Source of the DNA: Gluconacetobacter liquefaciens | Lineage (GTDB): Bacteria; Pseudomonadota; Alphaproteobacteria; Acetobacterales; Acetobacteraceae | Direction: 5' to 3' | Length of the DNA stretch: 64,000 bases | Assembly (NCBI RefSeq): GCF_003350405.1 | Contig: NZ_QQAW01000006.1 | Span: forward strand, 124,001 to 188,000 | In this document: positions 1 to 9,044 of the stretch, in pieces | Layout: the number at the start of each line of letters is the position of its first letter | Numbering within the stretch: position 1 is the stretch's first letter | Notes under the pieces: generated by a model | Database searches by the model: none | What the model was told of the DNA's origin: nothing | Seen by the model: the letters and a program-made list of their open reading frames with translations, nothing else | Position numbers and translations under genes: made by a program

Positions 1-305
1 GTCGTGCCGAGGAGACGCAGCGCCTCTTCGATTTCCGGAAAATCCTGTCTCAGAAAAGGCAAGGCATGAAAGGTCGCATCCGCTTCCTCGAGCGGCACGA
101 CACCCGCTGGGGTCCAGTGCTCGTCCACCCGCACCAGCCGCCCCACACCCGGCAGGCCGGCGTTGAAGCTGTATTCATACCGCACCAGCAACGCCAGGCT
201 CAGAAACACGCCGATCCCCAGCGCCAGCCCCAGAAGATCGAGCCCGACATAAACCGGGTGCCGCCGCGCCTGCCGCAGGACACCGCGCACGATGGTCATC
301 AGCAT
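1..305 (-). CDS. MacB/FtsX-type ABC transporter permease, N-terminal fragment (3' end off the window)
   Basis: Reading the minus strand from an ATG at 305 gives about 101 residues with no stop before the window edge. They start MLMTIVRGVLRQARRHP, have one strong hydrophobic segment (about residues 20-42), and then an extracytoplasmic stretch (PGVGRLVRVDEHWTP). This is the usual start of a MacB/FtsX-family permease: a short cytoplasmic arm, TM1, then a large periplasmic domain. It lies 33 bp downstream of the ATPase gene and follows the adaptor gene, so the three form one exporter operon. A second ATG two codons later (299) is an alternative start. The substrate cannot be read from the sequence; relatives export peptides, macrolides or lipoproteins. 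Confidence 0.75.
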   Translation of the reverse strand, partial: MLMTIVRGVLRQARRHPVYVGLDLLGLALGIGVFLSLALLVRYEYSFNAGLPGVGRLVRVDEHWTPAGVVPLEEADATFHALPFLRQDFPEIEEALRLLGT

Positions 306-338
306 CGCCGACACTCCCCTGATCCTGACGGAGACCGC

Positions 339-1022
339 TCAGATCGCATTACGGACCGAGATCACGACCTGCCCGTCCAGCATGTCCACGCGGCGCTTCG
401 CCAGGTCGGCATGGCTGGGCGAATGGGTGACCATCACGATGGTCGCCCCCTCGTCATTCAGGCGCTGGAGAATATCCATCACCTGCGCGCCGTTTTCGGT
501 ATCGAGGTTACCGGTCGGTTCGTCCGCCAGGATCAGGCGCGGCTCACCGACGATGGCACGGGCAATCGCCGCGCGCTGCTGCTGGCCGCCCGAAAGCTGC
601 GAGGGATAATGCCGTGCCCGATGGGCAATCCCCACATGGTCCATGGCATGCGCCACCCGCCGCCGCCGCTCGGCCTTGGGCATCCGGCGATAGATCAACG
701 CCAGCTCGATATTCTCCTCGATCGTCAGTTCGTCGATCAGATTGAAACTCTGGAAGACATAACCCAGGTTTTCGCGCCGGAACGCCGCCAGTGCCGCCTC
801 GCCCAGTTCGGTCAGTTCCTGCCCGCCGAAGGAATAGGAGCCCCCTGTCGGCCGGTCGATGGTGCCGAGAATGTTCAGCAGCGTGGACTTGCCGCAGCCC
901 GAAGGCCCCATGATGGCAACGAATTCGCCCGCCTCGATACCAAGCTCGATATCGAGCAGCGCCGTCGTCTCCACCTCGTCGGAGCGGTAGAGGCGCTGGA
1001 TGTGGGAAAGGGAAATCAGCAT
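339..1022 (-). CDS. ABC transporter ATP-binding protein, MacB/LolD type
   Basis: The 227-residue protein is a stand-alone ABC ATPase that would power the neighbouring permease from the cytoplasmic face. Walker A (GPSGCGKST, residues 39-47), the signature LSGGQQQR, Walker B LILADEP followed by TGNLD, and the switch His (VMVTHS) are all intact. The DEPTGNLD wording is typical of the LolD/MacB/FtsE (type VII) group. It sits 34 bp downstream of the HlyD-type adaptor gene and 33 bp upstream of the permease. Adaptor, ATPase and permease are separate genes here, unlike E. coli MacB, where ATPase and permease are fused. Confidence 0.88.
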   Translation of the reverse strand: MLISLSHIQRLYRSDEVETTALLDIELGIEAGEFVAIMGPSGCGKSTLLNILGTIDRPTGGSYSFGGQELTELGEAALAAFRRENLGYVFQSFNLIDELTIEENIELALIYRRMPKAERRRRVAHAMDHVGIAHRARHYPSQLSGGQQQRAAIARAIVGEPRLILADEPTGNLDTENGAQVMDILQRLNDEGATIVMVTHSPSHADLAKRRVDMLDGQVVISVRNAI

Positions 1023-1056
1023 GTCCGTTGCATTCCGTTCGTTCGGTGGCCGTTGG

Positions 1057-2379
1057 TCAGTGAATCGAAAGATGATTGAAATTCTTGTAGGAATTGTAGG
1101 ACGAGACGATCACGCGGTCCCCCGCGTGCAGCCCCCCCGTAATTTCCACCTGCTCGGGGTTACGCCGCCCGGACGTAATCGTCGCCCGGTCGGCACCATG
1201 CCCGTCCGGCGTCATGACAAAGGCCGCCGACCCGCCCCCGGCTTCCAGCCAGGCGCCGTTGGGCAGCACCAGCGCCGGATGCGTCTCACCCAGCGTAATC
1301 CGCACATCCACGCTCTCGCCCCGCCGCAACCCGGCCGGCATCGCCCCGTCGAAGGTCAGTTCGGCGCGGAACTGCCCGTTCGTCACCTGCGGATGCACGC
1401 GCGCCACCGTCATCGCCACTTTGGCGTCGCCGATCTCGGCATCCGCCCGCTGTCCGACCGAGACCCGGCCCAGATAGAACTCGTCGATATCGGCATCGAG
1501 GCGATACTGGCCTTCGCTGTCGATCTGCCCGATCCGGTCACCCGCCTTCAGCGACTGCCCCGGCTGAAGGTCGAAATTCGTCAGCCGCCCCGCCACCGGC
1601 GCACGCAGCACCAGCGCGTTCAGACTGTCCTCCACCACTTCCAGATTGCTGCGCAGGCGCTGCGCCTCACGGTCGATCTCATCACTTTGCCGGGCCGCGA
1701 CCGCCATGTCCTGCGTCCGCGCTGCATCCAGCCGAGCCACACGGTTCGCGTCATAGTCGGCTTCGTCGCGATAGCTTTGCAGATTGGCGTCCGATTCGAA
1801 CCCCTGGCCATGAAGCTGTTCGTGAATCTCCAGTTCCCGCTGGGCTTTCAGCAGATTATAGCGCGCCTCGCCAAGCTGGCTTTCCTCGCTGGTCCGCGTC
1901 TGCTGCAATGCCAGACGCTGTGCGCTGACCGTGCCCAACTGGCTGGCGATCTGCGCCTCGCGGGACGTGACGTCGAGCTGGAGCTGCGGGTTGGTCAGCC
2001 GCACGAGAATATCGTCCCTGGCCACCAGCGCGCCGTCGCGCGCCACCACCTCCGCCACCTCGCCACCCTGCACCGCGCCCACATAGGTCACATGCAGCGG
2101 CGCCACGCTAGCGCGAACGGGAAGATAATCGAGAAACGGCGCCGAGCGGACGGTCTCGATCGTCAACTGGTCATTGCGTACCGACAGCGTGCCGGAGGCC
2201 GGCACCATCCGCCACACGACCACACCGGCCACCACCACGGCCACGGCCGCCCCCCAACGCACGGCACGCCGTACCAGCACGTGGTGGCGCGGACGACGCA
2301 CCGTCCGATCCATCCCGCCACCGGGGACCGGACGTGCTGGCGACGGCACGGCGTCGGGGGATGAAATCGGTCGGTCCAT
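1057..2379 (-). CDS. HlyD/MacA-family periplasmic adaptor (membrane fusion) protein
   Basis: The 440-residue protein has a basic N-terminus and one membrane anchor (about residues 38-58, GAAVAVVVAGVVVWRMV). A lipoyl/barrel segment follows (HVTYVGAVQGGEVAEV and ARDGALVARDDILVRL), then a long alpha-helical hairpin rich in Q, R and E (about 125-240), the second lipoyl half (VLRAPVAGRLTNFDLQPGQ), and beta-barrel and membrane-proximal domains. This is the architecture of tripartite-pump adaptors that link an inner-membrane ABC transporter to an outer-membrane channel. The ATG at 2379 has a GAGGGAAA-type ribosome site. It is the first gene of the exporter operon and is divergent from the response regulator. 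No outer-membrane channel gene is visible. Confidence 0.85.
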   Translation of the reverse strand: MDRPISSPDAVPSPARPVPGGGMDRTVRRPRHHVLVRRAVRWGAAVAVVVAGVVVWRMVPASGTLSVRNDQLTIETVRSAPFLDYLPVRASVAPLHVTYVGAVQGGEVAEVVARDGALVARDDILVRLTNPQLQLDVTSREAQIASQLGTVSAQRLALQQTRTSEESQLGEARYNLLKAQRELEIHEQLHGQGFESDANLQSYRDEADYDANRVARLDAARTQDMAVAARQSDEIDREAQRLRSNLEVVEDSLNALVLRAPVAGRLTNFDLQPGQSLKAGDRIGQIDSEGQYRLDADIDEFYLGRVSVGQRADAEIGDAKVAMTVARVHPQVTNGQFRAELTFDGAMPAGLRRGESVDVRITLGETHPALVLPNGAWLEAGGGSAAFVMTPDGHGADRATITSGRRNPEQVEITGGLHAGDRVIVSSYNSYKNFNHLSIH

Positions 2380-2474
2380 GCTCTGTTTCCCTCGTTCGCA
2401 AACAGTGTATGGTACCCAAACGGATTTTTATCCCATTGTAAGAAAACGATGTTTTTCGGATCATCCCCTCCCTC

Positions 2475-2509
2475 TGTCCGCCATCGGACAAACTGTCCGG
2501 AACCGGACA
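2475..2509. promoter_or_regulatory. Tandem palindromic operator (TGTCCG-N4-CGGACA twice)
   Basis: Two 16-bp inverted repeats of the same design, TGTCCG-CCAT-CGGACA (2475-2490) and TGTCCG-GAAC-CGGACA (2494-2509), lie 3 bp apart between the divergent adaptor and response-regulator genes. Their centres are 19 bp apart, close to two helical turns. A further half-site, CCGGACA, lies at about 2537-2543. The arms are perfect and the spacers differ, as expected for protein binding rather than a hairpin. The obvious candidate binder is the response regulator encoded next door, which ends in a Fis-type helix-turn-helix. The binder is inferred; the repeats are seen. Confidence 0.7.
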
Positions 2510-2573
2510 GCCGGGCAGGCCTGTCAAGACGGATATCCGGACAACCGCGAAACGAATCGGGAGCACCCACGCC

Positions 2574-3776
2574 ATGACGGACCCGGCCGGCCAGCCAACG
2601 GTCCTCTTCGTCGACGACGATACCGACATCCAGTCCGCCGCCCGCCTGCTGCTGACCCGACGCGGCTTTCGCGTACTCGCGGCCCACGACGCGGCGGAGG
2701 CCCTGACCCGCGTCGCCGCCGACGCGATCGACCTGGTGCTGCTGGACCTGAACTACGCGCCAGGCGCCACCACCGGGGCGGAAGGGCTGGCGCTGCTGCG
2801 CGACCTGCACGCGCTCCGCCCCGCCCTGCCGGTCATCGTCGTCACGGGCCATAGCGGGGTTGCCATCGCCGTCGCCGCCATGCGCGAGGGCGCCACAGAT
2901 TTCGTCATGAAGCCATGGAATAACGAACGGCTGGTCACCCTGCTGCACGACACGCTGGACCGCCTGCGACGCGAAGCCGGGCCGGCCGAGGCGGATTCCG
3001 AAACCGGCGAGCCGGTTCTGATCGCGGTCTCCGGCCCGATACGCACAGCCGTCGCCCTCGCCGACCGCATCGCGCCCACCCGCGCGCACATGCTGCTCTC
3101 CGGCTCGCCCGGCAGCGGCAAGACCCTGCTCGCCCGCCGCATCCATGCACGCTCCGGCGACACGGCACCACCGGTCATGCTCGACGCGGAGGGCCTATCC
3201 ACCCTCCCTCCCGGACGCGGCACCTGGATCATACGCGGGATCGAATCCCTGCCGCCTCCACTCCAGCGCACCCTTGCCGACCGGCTGGACGGCACCGCCC
3301 CGCCACGCATCCTCGCCCTCTCATCCCTGGGGGTGGAGGAGCTTGCCGCCCGCCTGCCGCCGCGCCTGTGGCTGCCCCTCGAAGCGGTGCGCGTCACGCT
3401 GCCGCCGCTGGCCAGCCGCCAGGACGACATTCCCGCACTTGCCACACATTTCCTGCATTATTTCGCTATCCGCCACGGCCTGGCCGAACCCGCGCTGGAC
3501 ACAGCGTCTCTCGACGCCCTGCGTCTGCGCCCCTGGCCGCAGAATATCCGCGAACTGCGCGCGGCAATGGAACGGATGGTCGTCCTGGGCGACGCAGCCG
3601 CTCCCCTTCCCGGCGACAGCACACATACGCAGGATGCCCCCACACTGGCCCAGTCCGAACAGGCGCTGATCGAAGCCGCGTTGCGCCGCCACGGGTTCAA
3701 CGTCTCGCATGCGGCGCGCGACCTCGGGCTCACCCGTCCCGCCCTGTACCGCCGCATGGCACGCTACGGCCTGTAA
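2574..3776 (+). CDS. Response regulator of NtrC-like layout lacking the GAFTGA loop (receiver, reduced AAA+, Fis HTH)
   Basis: This is a 400-residue two-component regulator. The receiver domain (about 9-125) has the acidic pair VDDD, phospho-acceptor Asp58 (VLLDLN) and Lys113 (VMKPW). An AAA+-like domain (about 147-345) has Walker A GSPGSGKT at 177-184. The C-terminus (about 360-400) is a Fis-type helix-turn-helix (NVSHAARDLGLTRPALYRR). The GAFTGA loop that contacts sigma-54 is absent, and the segment between Walker A and the WIIRGIESLP strand is shortened. It is therefore unlikely to work as a classical sigma-54 activator. Its stop overlaps the kinase start (TAATG). The divergent exporter and the palindromes between them suggest that it controls the exporter operon. 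Confidence 0.85.
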   Translation: MTDPAGQPTVLFVDDDTDIQSAARLLLTRRGFRVLAAHDAAEALTRVAADAIDLVLLDLNYAPGATTGAEGLALLRDLHALRPALPVIVVTGHSGVAIAVAAMREGATDFVMKPWNNERLVTLLHDTLDRLRREAGPAEADSETGEPVLIAVSGPIRTAVALADRIAPTRAHMLLSGSPGSGKTLLARRIHARSGDTAPPVMLDAEGLSTLPPGRGTWIIRGIESLPPPLQRTLADRLDGTAPPRILALSSLGVEELAARLPPRLWLPLEAVRVTLPPLASRQDDIPALATHFLHYFAIRHGLAEPALDTASLDALRLRPWPQNIRELRAAMERMVVLGDAAAPLPGDSTHTQDAPTLAQSEQALIEAALRRHGFNVSHAARDLGLTRPALYRRMARYGL

Positions 3777-4978
3777 TGCGCGCCATCCGCAGCTTCGCGG
3801 TCTGCATCGTCGTGGTCGCGGGCGCCTGCCTGCTGGCGCCGCGCGCGCTGGCCGCTGGCCTCTATGCCACCGCCACCCTGCTGACCCTGGCCGCACTGGC
3901 GGCGACGCTGGTCCATGTCGCGCTGCTGGCCGGCCTGGCCCGGCGCCCCGTGCGGGTGGAAAGCGCCATCGTCCGCCCGTCGGACCGGGAGCGGCTGCGC
4001 AACCGCGCCCTGCTGGACCATGCTCCCATCCCCCTGCTCTACCGCACGGGCGACGGTGCCTTCCACGCCGCCAACCGCGCCGCCCGCCGCCTGTTCGGCA
4101 CCGAGGACCGCCTGCCCGCCGACACGGCCGCCCTGCTGGGCACGCCGTCGCCGGAACGCCGCGTCGTGCGCATTCCCACAATGCAGGATGCCCCACCGCG
4201 CACCTTTGCCCTGGCCGTCGCGCAGGGCAGCGGTTCAGGCGGCGTCACGCATTTCCTGGCCCTGACCGATATCGAGGCGGAACTGAACGCCGCCGACGCC
4301 CGTACCCTGCGCGACCTGCTCCAGATCCTCGGCCACGAGATCATGAATTCGCTCACCCCGATCATCTCGCTGGCCGAAACGGCGCACGAACTGGCCGCCC
4401 CCCCGCTGGACCCGGCAGCGGCGGAGACGATCCGCGACGCCCTGGGCACCATCCTGCGCCGCACCCGCGGGCTCGACCGCTTCGTGCAGGGCTATCGCGA
4501 CCTGGCGCGCCTGCCGCCGCCCGACCCGCGCCCGACTGACCTGCACGACCTGCTGCGCGGACTGGGCGCGCTGTTCCACGCCCGCTGGGATCACCGCGTC
4601 CGTCTGGATACCACCATGCCGCCCCGCCGCGTCATTGTGCGCCTCGACGTGGCGCAGATGGAACAGGCCGTGCTGAATCTTCTCACCAACGCGGCGGAAG
4701 CGGCCCTCGCCACCACCGATCCCGCCGGCCCCACCGTCTGGCTTCAAGGCCACGCCACATCGACCGGCATGGTCATCGCCATCCGCGACAATGGCACCGG
4801 CATCGCAGAGACCTACCGCGACGCGGTCTTCCGCCCGTTCTTCTCGCTGAAGCCCAACGGCAGCGGCATCGGCCTCAGCCTTGCCCGCCAGATCGCCCTG
4901 GCCCACGGCGGCTCGCTCACCCTGGAGGCACCCAGGCCCGACACGCCATGGCGCACCGCATTCCTCCTCAGCCTGTAA
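3776..4978 (+). CDS. Sensor histidine kinase (NtrY/PrsK-like), partner of the upstream regulator
   Basis: The start ATG overlaps the regulator's stop codon (TAATG), which gives a 400-residue protein; longer open sequence upstream lies inside the regulator gene. Two hydrophobic segments (about 8-28 and 33-55) anchor it in the membrane with almost no periplasmic loop. A small PAS-like domain follows (about 75-170, DHAPIPLLYRTGDGAFHAAN). The H-box is GHEIMNSLTP with His187. The ATPase domain has the N-box NLLTNAAEAA, G1 DNGTGI and G2 GSGIGLSLAR, all intact. The GHEIxNSLTPI wording is typical of NtrY/PrsK-type kinases. Having no sizeable periplasmic sensor, it probably senses the membrane or a cytoplasmic cue. 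Confidence 0.87.
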   Translation: MRAIRSFAVCIVVVAGACLLAPRALAAGLYATATLLTLAALAATLVHVALLAGLARRPVRVESAIVRPSDRERLRNRALLDHAPIPLLYRTGDGAFHAANRAARRLFGTEDRLPADTAALLGTPSPERRVVRIPTMQDAPPRTFALAVAQGSGSGGVTHFLALTDIEAELNAADARTLRDLLQILGHEIMNSLTPIISLAETAHELAAPPLDPAAAETIRDALGTILRRTRGLDRFVQGYRDLARLPPPDPRPTDLHDLLRGLGALFHARWDHRVRLDTTMPPRRVIVRLDVAQMEQAVLNLLTNAAEAALATTDPAGPTVWLQGHATSTGMVIAIRDNGTGIAETYRDAVFRPFFSLKPNGSGIGLSLARQIALAHGGSLTLEAPRPDTPWRTAFLLSL

Positions 4979-5024
4979 TGCTGTAAATCGCATGGTGCGT
5001 CGCAGATTTCCGCAAGGTCCCTTC

Positions 5025-7316
5025 ATGAAGCGTCATTCGATCCTGTACTGTCTGTCCGCTACGCTGGTGCTCGCCCTTCCGTCCGGCCGCGTGCTTGCTG
5101 CCACCGAGATGGACAGAGGTCCCGCCGCCATAGTCGACCCGCGCATCGGCACCGGCGGCCCGGGCCACACCTTTCCGGGGGCAACGGTTCCCTTCGGCAT
5201 GATCCAACCCTCTCCCGACACCGCGATGCCGGAATTCCACCACGCCTATGACTGGGCCGGCGGCTACCAGTACAATGATCCTACCATCATGGGCTTCTCC
5301 CACACGCACTTCTCCGGCGCAGGGCATTCCGACCTGGGCGACGTGCTGCTCATGCCCATCTCCGGCGATGTCAGGATGGAACCGGGCGACCCGGCGAAAC
5401 CGCAGAGCGGCTATCGCTCCCGCTTCAGCCATACGACAGAGGTGGAGCATCCCGGATATTATGCCGTCACGCTCGATGATTACGCCGTCCGCGCCGAACT
5501 CACGGCCGGCCCGCGCGTCGGCTGGCACCGCTACACCTTCCCCACCGACAAGCCCGCCCATGTGCTGCTGGATCTCCGGCCCAGCATCTACGATTATCCG
5601 GGCAAGGTGCTGTGGGCGCGGCTGCGCGTGCGCGAGGACGGCACGGTAACCGGCTGCCGCACCACGCGCGGCTGGGCACCGGGGCGCACACTTTGCTTTG
5701 CAATGCGCTTCTCCCGCCCCACGACCAGCCGCATGCTCTACAACCGGGAAACCAACGTTCCCTATCGTGGCTTTCGCGGGCCGGGCAACGCGCCAACAGA
5801 TCAAAATGTGCAAAACGGCCGCGCGGTCGAAGCAGTCTTCAATTTCGGCAAGCTGAATGGCCCGCTGGAAGTAAAAGTCGCGATCTCCCCCGTCAGCGAG
5901 ACGAACGCAATCGCCAATCTCGATGCCGAAGGCCAGGGCTGGAATTTCGATGCCCGCCGCGCGGACGCCACCGCAGCATGGAACCGTGCCCTATCGGTCA
6001 TCGACGCCTCCGGCACGCCGGATCAGCAGACGCAATTCTACACCGCGTTATATCACGCCATGCTCGCCCCGACCCTGAGCATGGACGCCAACGGGGAATA
6101 TCGTGGCCCGGATCAGGAGATTCACAAGGCGCAGGGCTTCGGCTTCTATTCCACATGGTCCACCTGGGATGTCTATCGCGCCCAGCAGCCACTGATGGCA
6201 CTGCTCCGCCCGGACATGAGCACGCAGTTCGTGCGGTCGCTGATCGCGGCCCAGCAGGCCAGCCCGGTGGGCGTCCTGCCGGTCTGGTCATACCAGGGGC
6301 TGGAGACATGGTGCATGACCGGCTACCACGCCGTGCCGATCATCGCCGACGCGTATCTCGCCGGTGTGCGCGGCTTCGACGCCGAGGCCGCCTTGAATGC
6401 AATGGTCGCCTCCGCCAGATCCCCCGTCTACGGCGACCTGACGGACTACATCAAGCTGGGCTACGTCCCGATCGACAAGGAAGCCGAAGCCGGCTCCAAG
6501 ACACTGGAATACGCCTATGACGACTGGTCCCTTGCCCGGATGGCCCGCGCGATGGGCAAGACGCGTATTGCAGAAGAATTCGAAAAACGCTCCGGCAACT
6601 GGCGCAACGAGTGGGACCCGAAGGCCGGCTTCCTCCGCGCGCGCCTGAGCACCGGCGCATTCCACACGCCCTTCGACCCCACCGCCGCAGCCTATGGCAG
6701 CGACTATACCGAGGGCAATGCCTGGCAGTATGTCTGGTTCGTACCGCAGGATGTCCCCGGCCTGATTGCGACCATCGGCGGCAACGCGACCTTCATCGCA
6801 AAGCTGGACGAACTGTTCGATACGAAAGTCGATCCCGCACAATTCAAAAATGTCGAGGATATCAGCGGCCTGATCGGCTGGTACGCCCACGGCAACGAAC
6901 CCAGCCACCATATCGCCTATCTCTATGACTATGCCGGCGCACCATGGAAGACCCAGCAGCGTCTACACCAGATCATGGAGAGCCAGTACAACGCCCGTCC
7001 CGACGGCCTGGCCGGCAATGACGATCTGGGCCAGACATCGGCATGGTACCTGTTCACCGCACTCGGCTTCTACCCCGTCGCCCCGGGCAGCAACGATTAC
7101 ACGATCGGCCGCCCGTTCGTGTCAAAAGCGGCGATCCACCTGCCCAACGGCCGAACCTTCACCATAACGGCCGAACATCTGGATGCGGACCATCCCTATG
7201 TCGCATCCGTAACCCTCAACGGCAGGCAGCAGGACCTGCAGCACCTGCGACATGACGACATCCTCAAGGGCGGCGAACTGCATTTCGTCATGCAGGCCGA
7301 ACCGAAACAGCATTAA
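5025..7316 (+). CDS. Secreted glycoside hydrolase family 92 alpha-mannosidase
   Basis: From the ATG at 5025 the product has 763 residues. An in-frame ATG at 4992 is possible but would spoil the signal peptide. The N-terminus is a clean signal peptide (MKRHSILYC..., cleavage after VLA at about residue 25). The family 92 start motif DPRIGTGGPGHTFPGATVPFGMIQPSP follows in spaced pieces, as does MGFSHTHFSGAGHSD; the carboxylate-bearing GNDDLGQTSAWY is near residue 665. GH92 enzymes are calcium-dependent exo-alpha-mannosidases acting on mannans and N-glycans; the linkage cannot be predicted. Its 3' end overlaps the convergent ATPase gene by 29 bp. It may process yeast or plant mannose polymers. 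Confidence 0.9.
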   Translation: MKRHSILYCLSATLVLALPSGRVLAATEMDRGPAAIVDPRIGTGGPGHTFPGATVPFGMIQPSPDTAMPEFHHAYDWAGGYQYNDPTIMGFSHTHFSGAGHSDLGDVLLMPISGDVRMEPGDPAKPQSGYRSRFSHTTEVEHPGYYAVTLDDYAVRAELTAGPRVGWHRYTFPTDKPAHVLLDLRPSIYDYPGKVLWARLRVREDGTVTGCRTTRGWAPGRTLCFAMRFSRPTTSRMLYNRETNVPYRGFRGPGNAPTDQNVQNGRAVEAVFNFGKLNGPLEVKVAISPVSETNAIANLDAEGQGWNFDARRADATAAWNRALSVIDASGTPDQQTQFYTALYHAMLAPTLSMDANGEYRGPDQEIHKAQGFGFYSTWSTWDVYRAQQPLMALLRPDMSTQFVRSLIAAQQASPVGVLPVWSYQGLETWCMTGYHAVPIIADAYLAGVRGFDAEAALNAMVASARSPVYGDLTDYIKLGYVPIDKEAEAGSKTLEYAYDDWSLARMARAMGKTRIAEEFEKRSGNWRNEWDPKAGFLRARLSTGAFHTPFDPTAAAYGSDYTEGNAWQYVWFVPQDVPGLIATIGGNATFIAKLDELFDTKVDPAQFKNVEDISGLIGWYAHGNEPSHHIAYLYDYAGAPWKTQQRLHQIMESQYNARPDGLAGNDDLGQTSAWYLFTALGFYPVAPGSNDYTIGRPFVSKAAIHLPNGRTFTITAEHLDADHPYVASVTLNGRQQDLQHLRHDDILKGGELHFVMQAEPKQH

Positions 7317-8031
7317 GTCCGTACAGGTCTGCAATCGCCTGTGCCGACAGCATCTCGGCGGCCGGCCCGTCAGCGACGATCCGGCCCTCTCGCATCAGGA
7401 TCGCGCGACTGAAAATCCGCGCGGCCCGCAGCGGGTCGTGCGTCGTAGCCAGAATGCCGTAGCCCTCGGCCGCCAACCGGCGTAGCAGATCGGACAGGCG
7501 CTGCTGCTGCCCGTAATCCAGGCCCGTCTCGGGTTCATCCAGTACCAGAAGGCGCGCCCCCTGAACCAGCGCCCGCGCGATCAGAACCGCCTGCCGCTCC
7601 CCCCCGGAGAGCGCGGCATAGGACCGATCCGCCAGATGCCCCACGGCCAGCCGCGCCAATGCCTGTTCGGCGGCCTCACGATCCGCCGCCGGCACAACCG
7701 GCGCCAGCATCGCTCCACCGGCCAGCCGCCCCAATGCCACCACATCGCGCACCCGATAGGGAAAGACGACTCCATGCCCCTGCGGCACATACGCCAGATG
7801 GGTCGCCAGGGCGCGTCGTGTCATGCCCGATATGGACCGCCCGTCAAGCAGCACCTGCCCCGACCGAGGCTGCAACAGGCGGAGGACCAGCCGCAGCAAA
7901 GTGGTCTTACCTGCCCCGTTCGGCCCCAGCAGCGCGACCATCTCGCCCCCCCTGATCGCGAACGAAATCCCCTCCAACACCCCTCGTCCACCCCGCGCGA
8001 ATGACAGGCGATCGACCACCAGTTCGGTCAT
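7288..8031 (-). CDS. Iron-siderophore/cobalamin-type ABC importer, ATP-binding subunit (FecE/BtuD-like)
   Basis: The start is set at the ATG at 8031, which overlaps the permease stop (ATGA) and gives 247 residues beginning MTELVVDRLSF. Upstream in-frame sequence lies inside the permease gene. Walker A GPNGAGKTT, signature LSGGERQ, Walker B LLVLDEPE and the switch His in ATTHDP are present. The pattern is that of ATPases serving FecCD-family permeases (Fe3+-siderophore, haem or vitamin B12). It is the last gene of a tightly overlapping three-gene operon (binding protein, permease, ATPase). Confidence 0.87.
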   Translation of the reverse strand: MTELVVDRLSFARGGRGVLEGISFAIRGGEMVALLGPNGAGKTTLLRLVLRLLQPRSGQVLLDGRSISGMTRRALATHLAYVPQGHGVVFPYRVRDVVALGRLAGGAMLAPVVPAADREAAEQALARLAVGHLADRSYAALSGGERQAVLIARALVQGARLLVLDEPETGLDYGQQQRLSDLLRRLAAEGYGILATTHDPLRAARIFSRAILMREGRIVADGPAAEMLSAQAIADLYGLNAVSVRPA

Positions 8032-9044
8032 TCCGCCCACCCACGCCGGATCAACCGCAACACACAGAGAAAGACACAGACCCCAAGCAGATCCGCAACC
8101 AGCCCGACAGGAATTTCCTCCACCGACACACACCGTGCCAGATCATCGCAAATCAGTAGAAACCCGCCCCCCAGACAGGCACTGAGCGGCAGAACACGGG
8201 CGTTGCACGGCCCCGCCAACAACCGCGCGACATGCGGCACGATCAACCCGATCCAACCAATCATCCCCGCCACGGAAACCGTCACCGCCGACAACACGGT
8301 CGCAACCGCGATCACCCCATAACGCAACACATCAACTGGCACGCCAAGAGTCCGCGCTTCGTCATCACCCATGGCCAATGCATCCAGCATCCGCCCACAA
8401 AGCGTAAGTCCCACAACGCCGATCGCGACCGGAACCGCCATCATGCCTACATCGGTTTCCGTCACCTGCGTCAGGCTACCTAGCAACCAAAAAACGATAT
8501 CAGGCAATTGCTTATCAGGATCTGCCACATATTTCAGCAACGACAGCAACGCGGTAAACAGGGCCGTACTGACCAACCCGCCAAACACGAGCATCAGCAT
8601 CGACGCCGCATCAAACAGCCGCGCCACCCCCACCGCCGCAGCAACGGCAACAGCCCCCCCCACGAACGACAGCAGATGCATGCCCATAGGCGAAGCCCCG
8701 GCCACAATCCCGAGCGCAGCCCCGAACCCGGCCCCCGCCAACACCCCCAGCAGCCCGGGCGACACCAGCGGATTACGGAATACGGCCTGAAAACCCGCCC
8801 CCGAAACCGACAAGGCAGCCCCCACAATCACCGCACCGGCCACCCGTGGCAAACGCGTCGCGAACAGAATGGAATGCAACAGAGTCCGCCGCGCCTCGGG
8901 CATCGCCCCGTCACGGTCCAGTAGCACCGTCATCAGTTCACCCTGCGGCACTCGGTACCGACCAAGTCCCAGTGACACCACGACAAGTACCAGCAATCCC
9001 CCCAGCGCCACCCCCCACAGCGCGCGCTCGCGCCATACATTCAT
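8028..9044 (-). CDS. FecCD-family ABC importer permease
   Basis: The 338-residue, very hydrophobic protein has about nine to ten predicted transmembrane helices. Diagnostic pieces include LGRYRVPQGELM, ATRLPRVAGAVIVGAALSVSGAGFQAVFRNPL and GWIGLIVPHVARLLAG, which match FecCD/BtuC permeases. Like other members it would form a homodimeric channel for a metal-chelate or corrinoid. Both junctions are ATGA overlaps, with the binding-protein gene upstream and the ATPase gene downstream, so the three are translationally coupled. Confidence 0.88.
   Translation of the reverse strand: MNVWRERALWGVALGGLLVLVVVSLGLGRYRVPQGELMTVLLDRDGAMPEARRTLLHSILFATRLPRVAGAVIVGAALSVSGAGFQAVFRNPLVSPGLLGVLAGAGFGAALGIVAGASPMGMHLLSFVGGAVAVAAAVGVARLFDAASMLMLVFGGLVSTALFTALLSLLKYVADPDKQLPDIVFWLLGSLTQVTETDVGMMAVPVAIGVVGLTLCGRMLDALAMGDDEARTLGVPVDVLRYGVIAVATVLSAVTVSVAGMIGWIGLIVPHVARLLAGPCNARVLPLSACLGGGFLLICDDLARCVSVEEIPVGLVADLLGVCVFLCVLRLIRRGWAE

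Noticed and set aside
66-1079. 337-codon plus-strand frame at the left edge
   Set aside because: Antisense to the ABC permease and ATPase genes, whose Walker and signature motifs are clear.
2574-3776. Classical sigma-54 dependent activator
   Set aside because: Domain order fits, but the GAFTGA loop is absent and I see no -24/-12 promoter in the divergent region.
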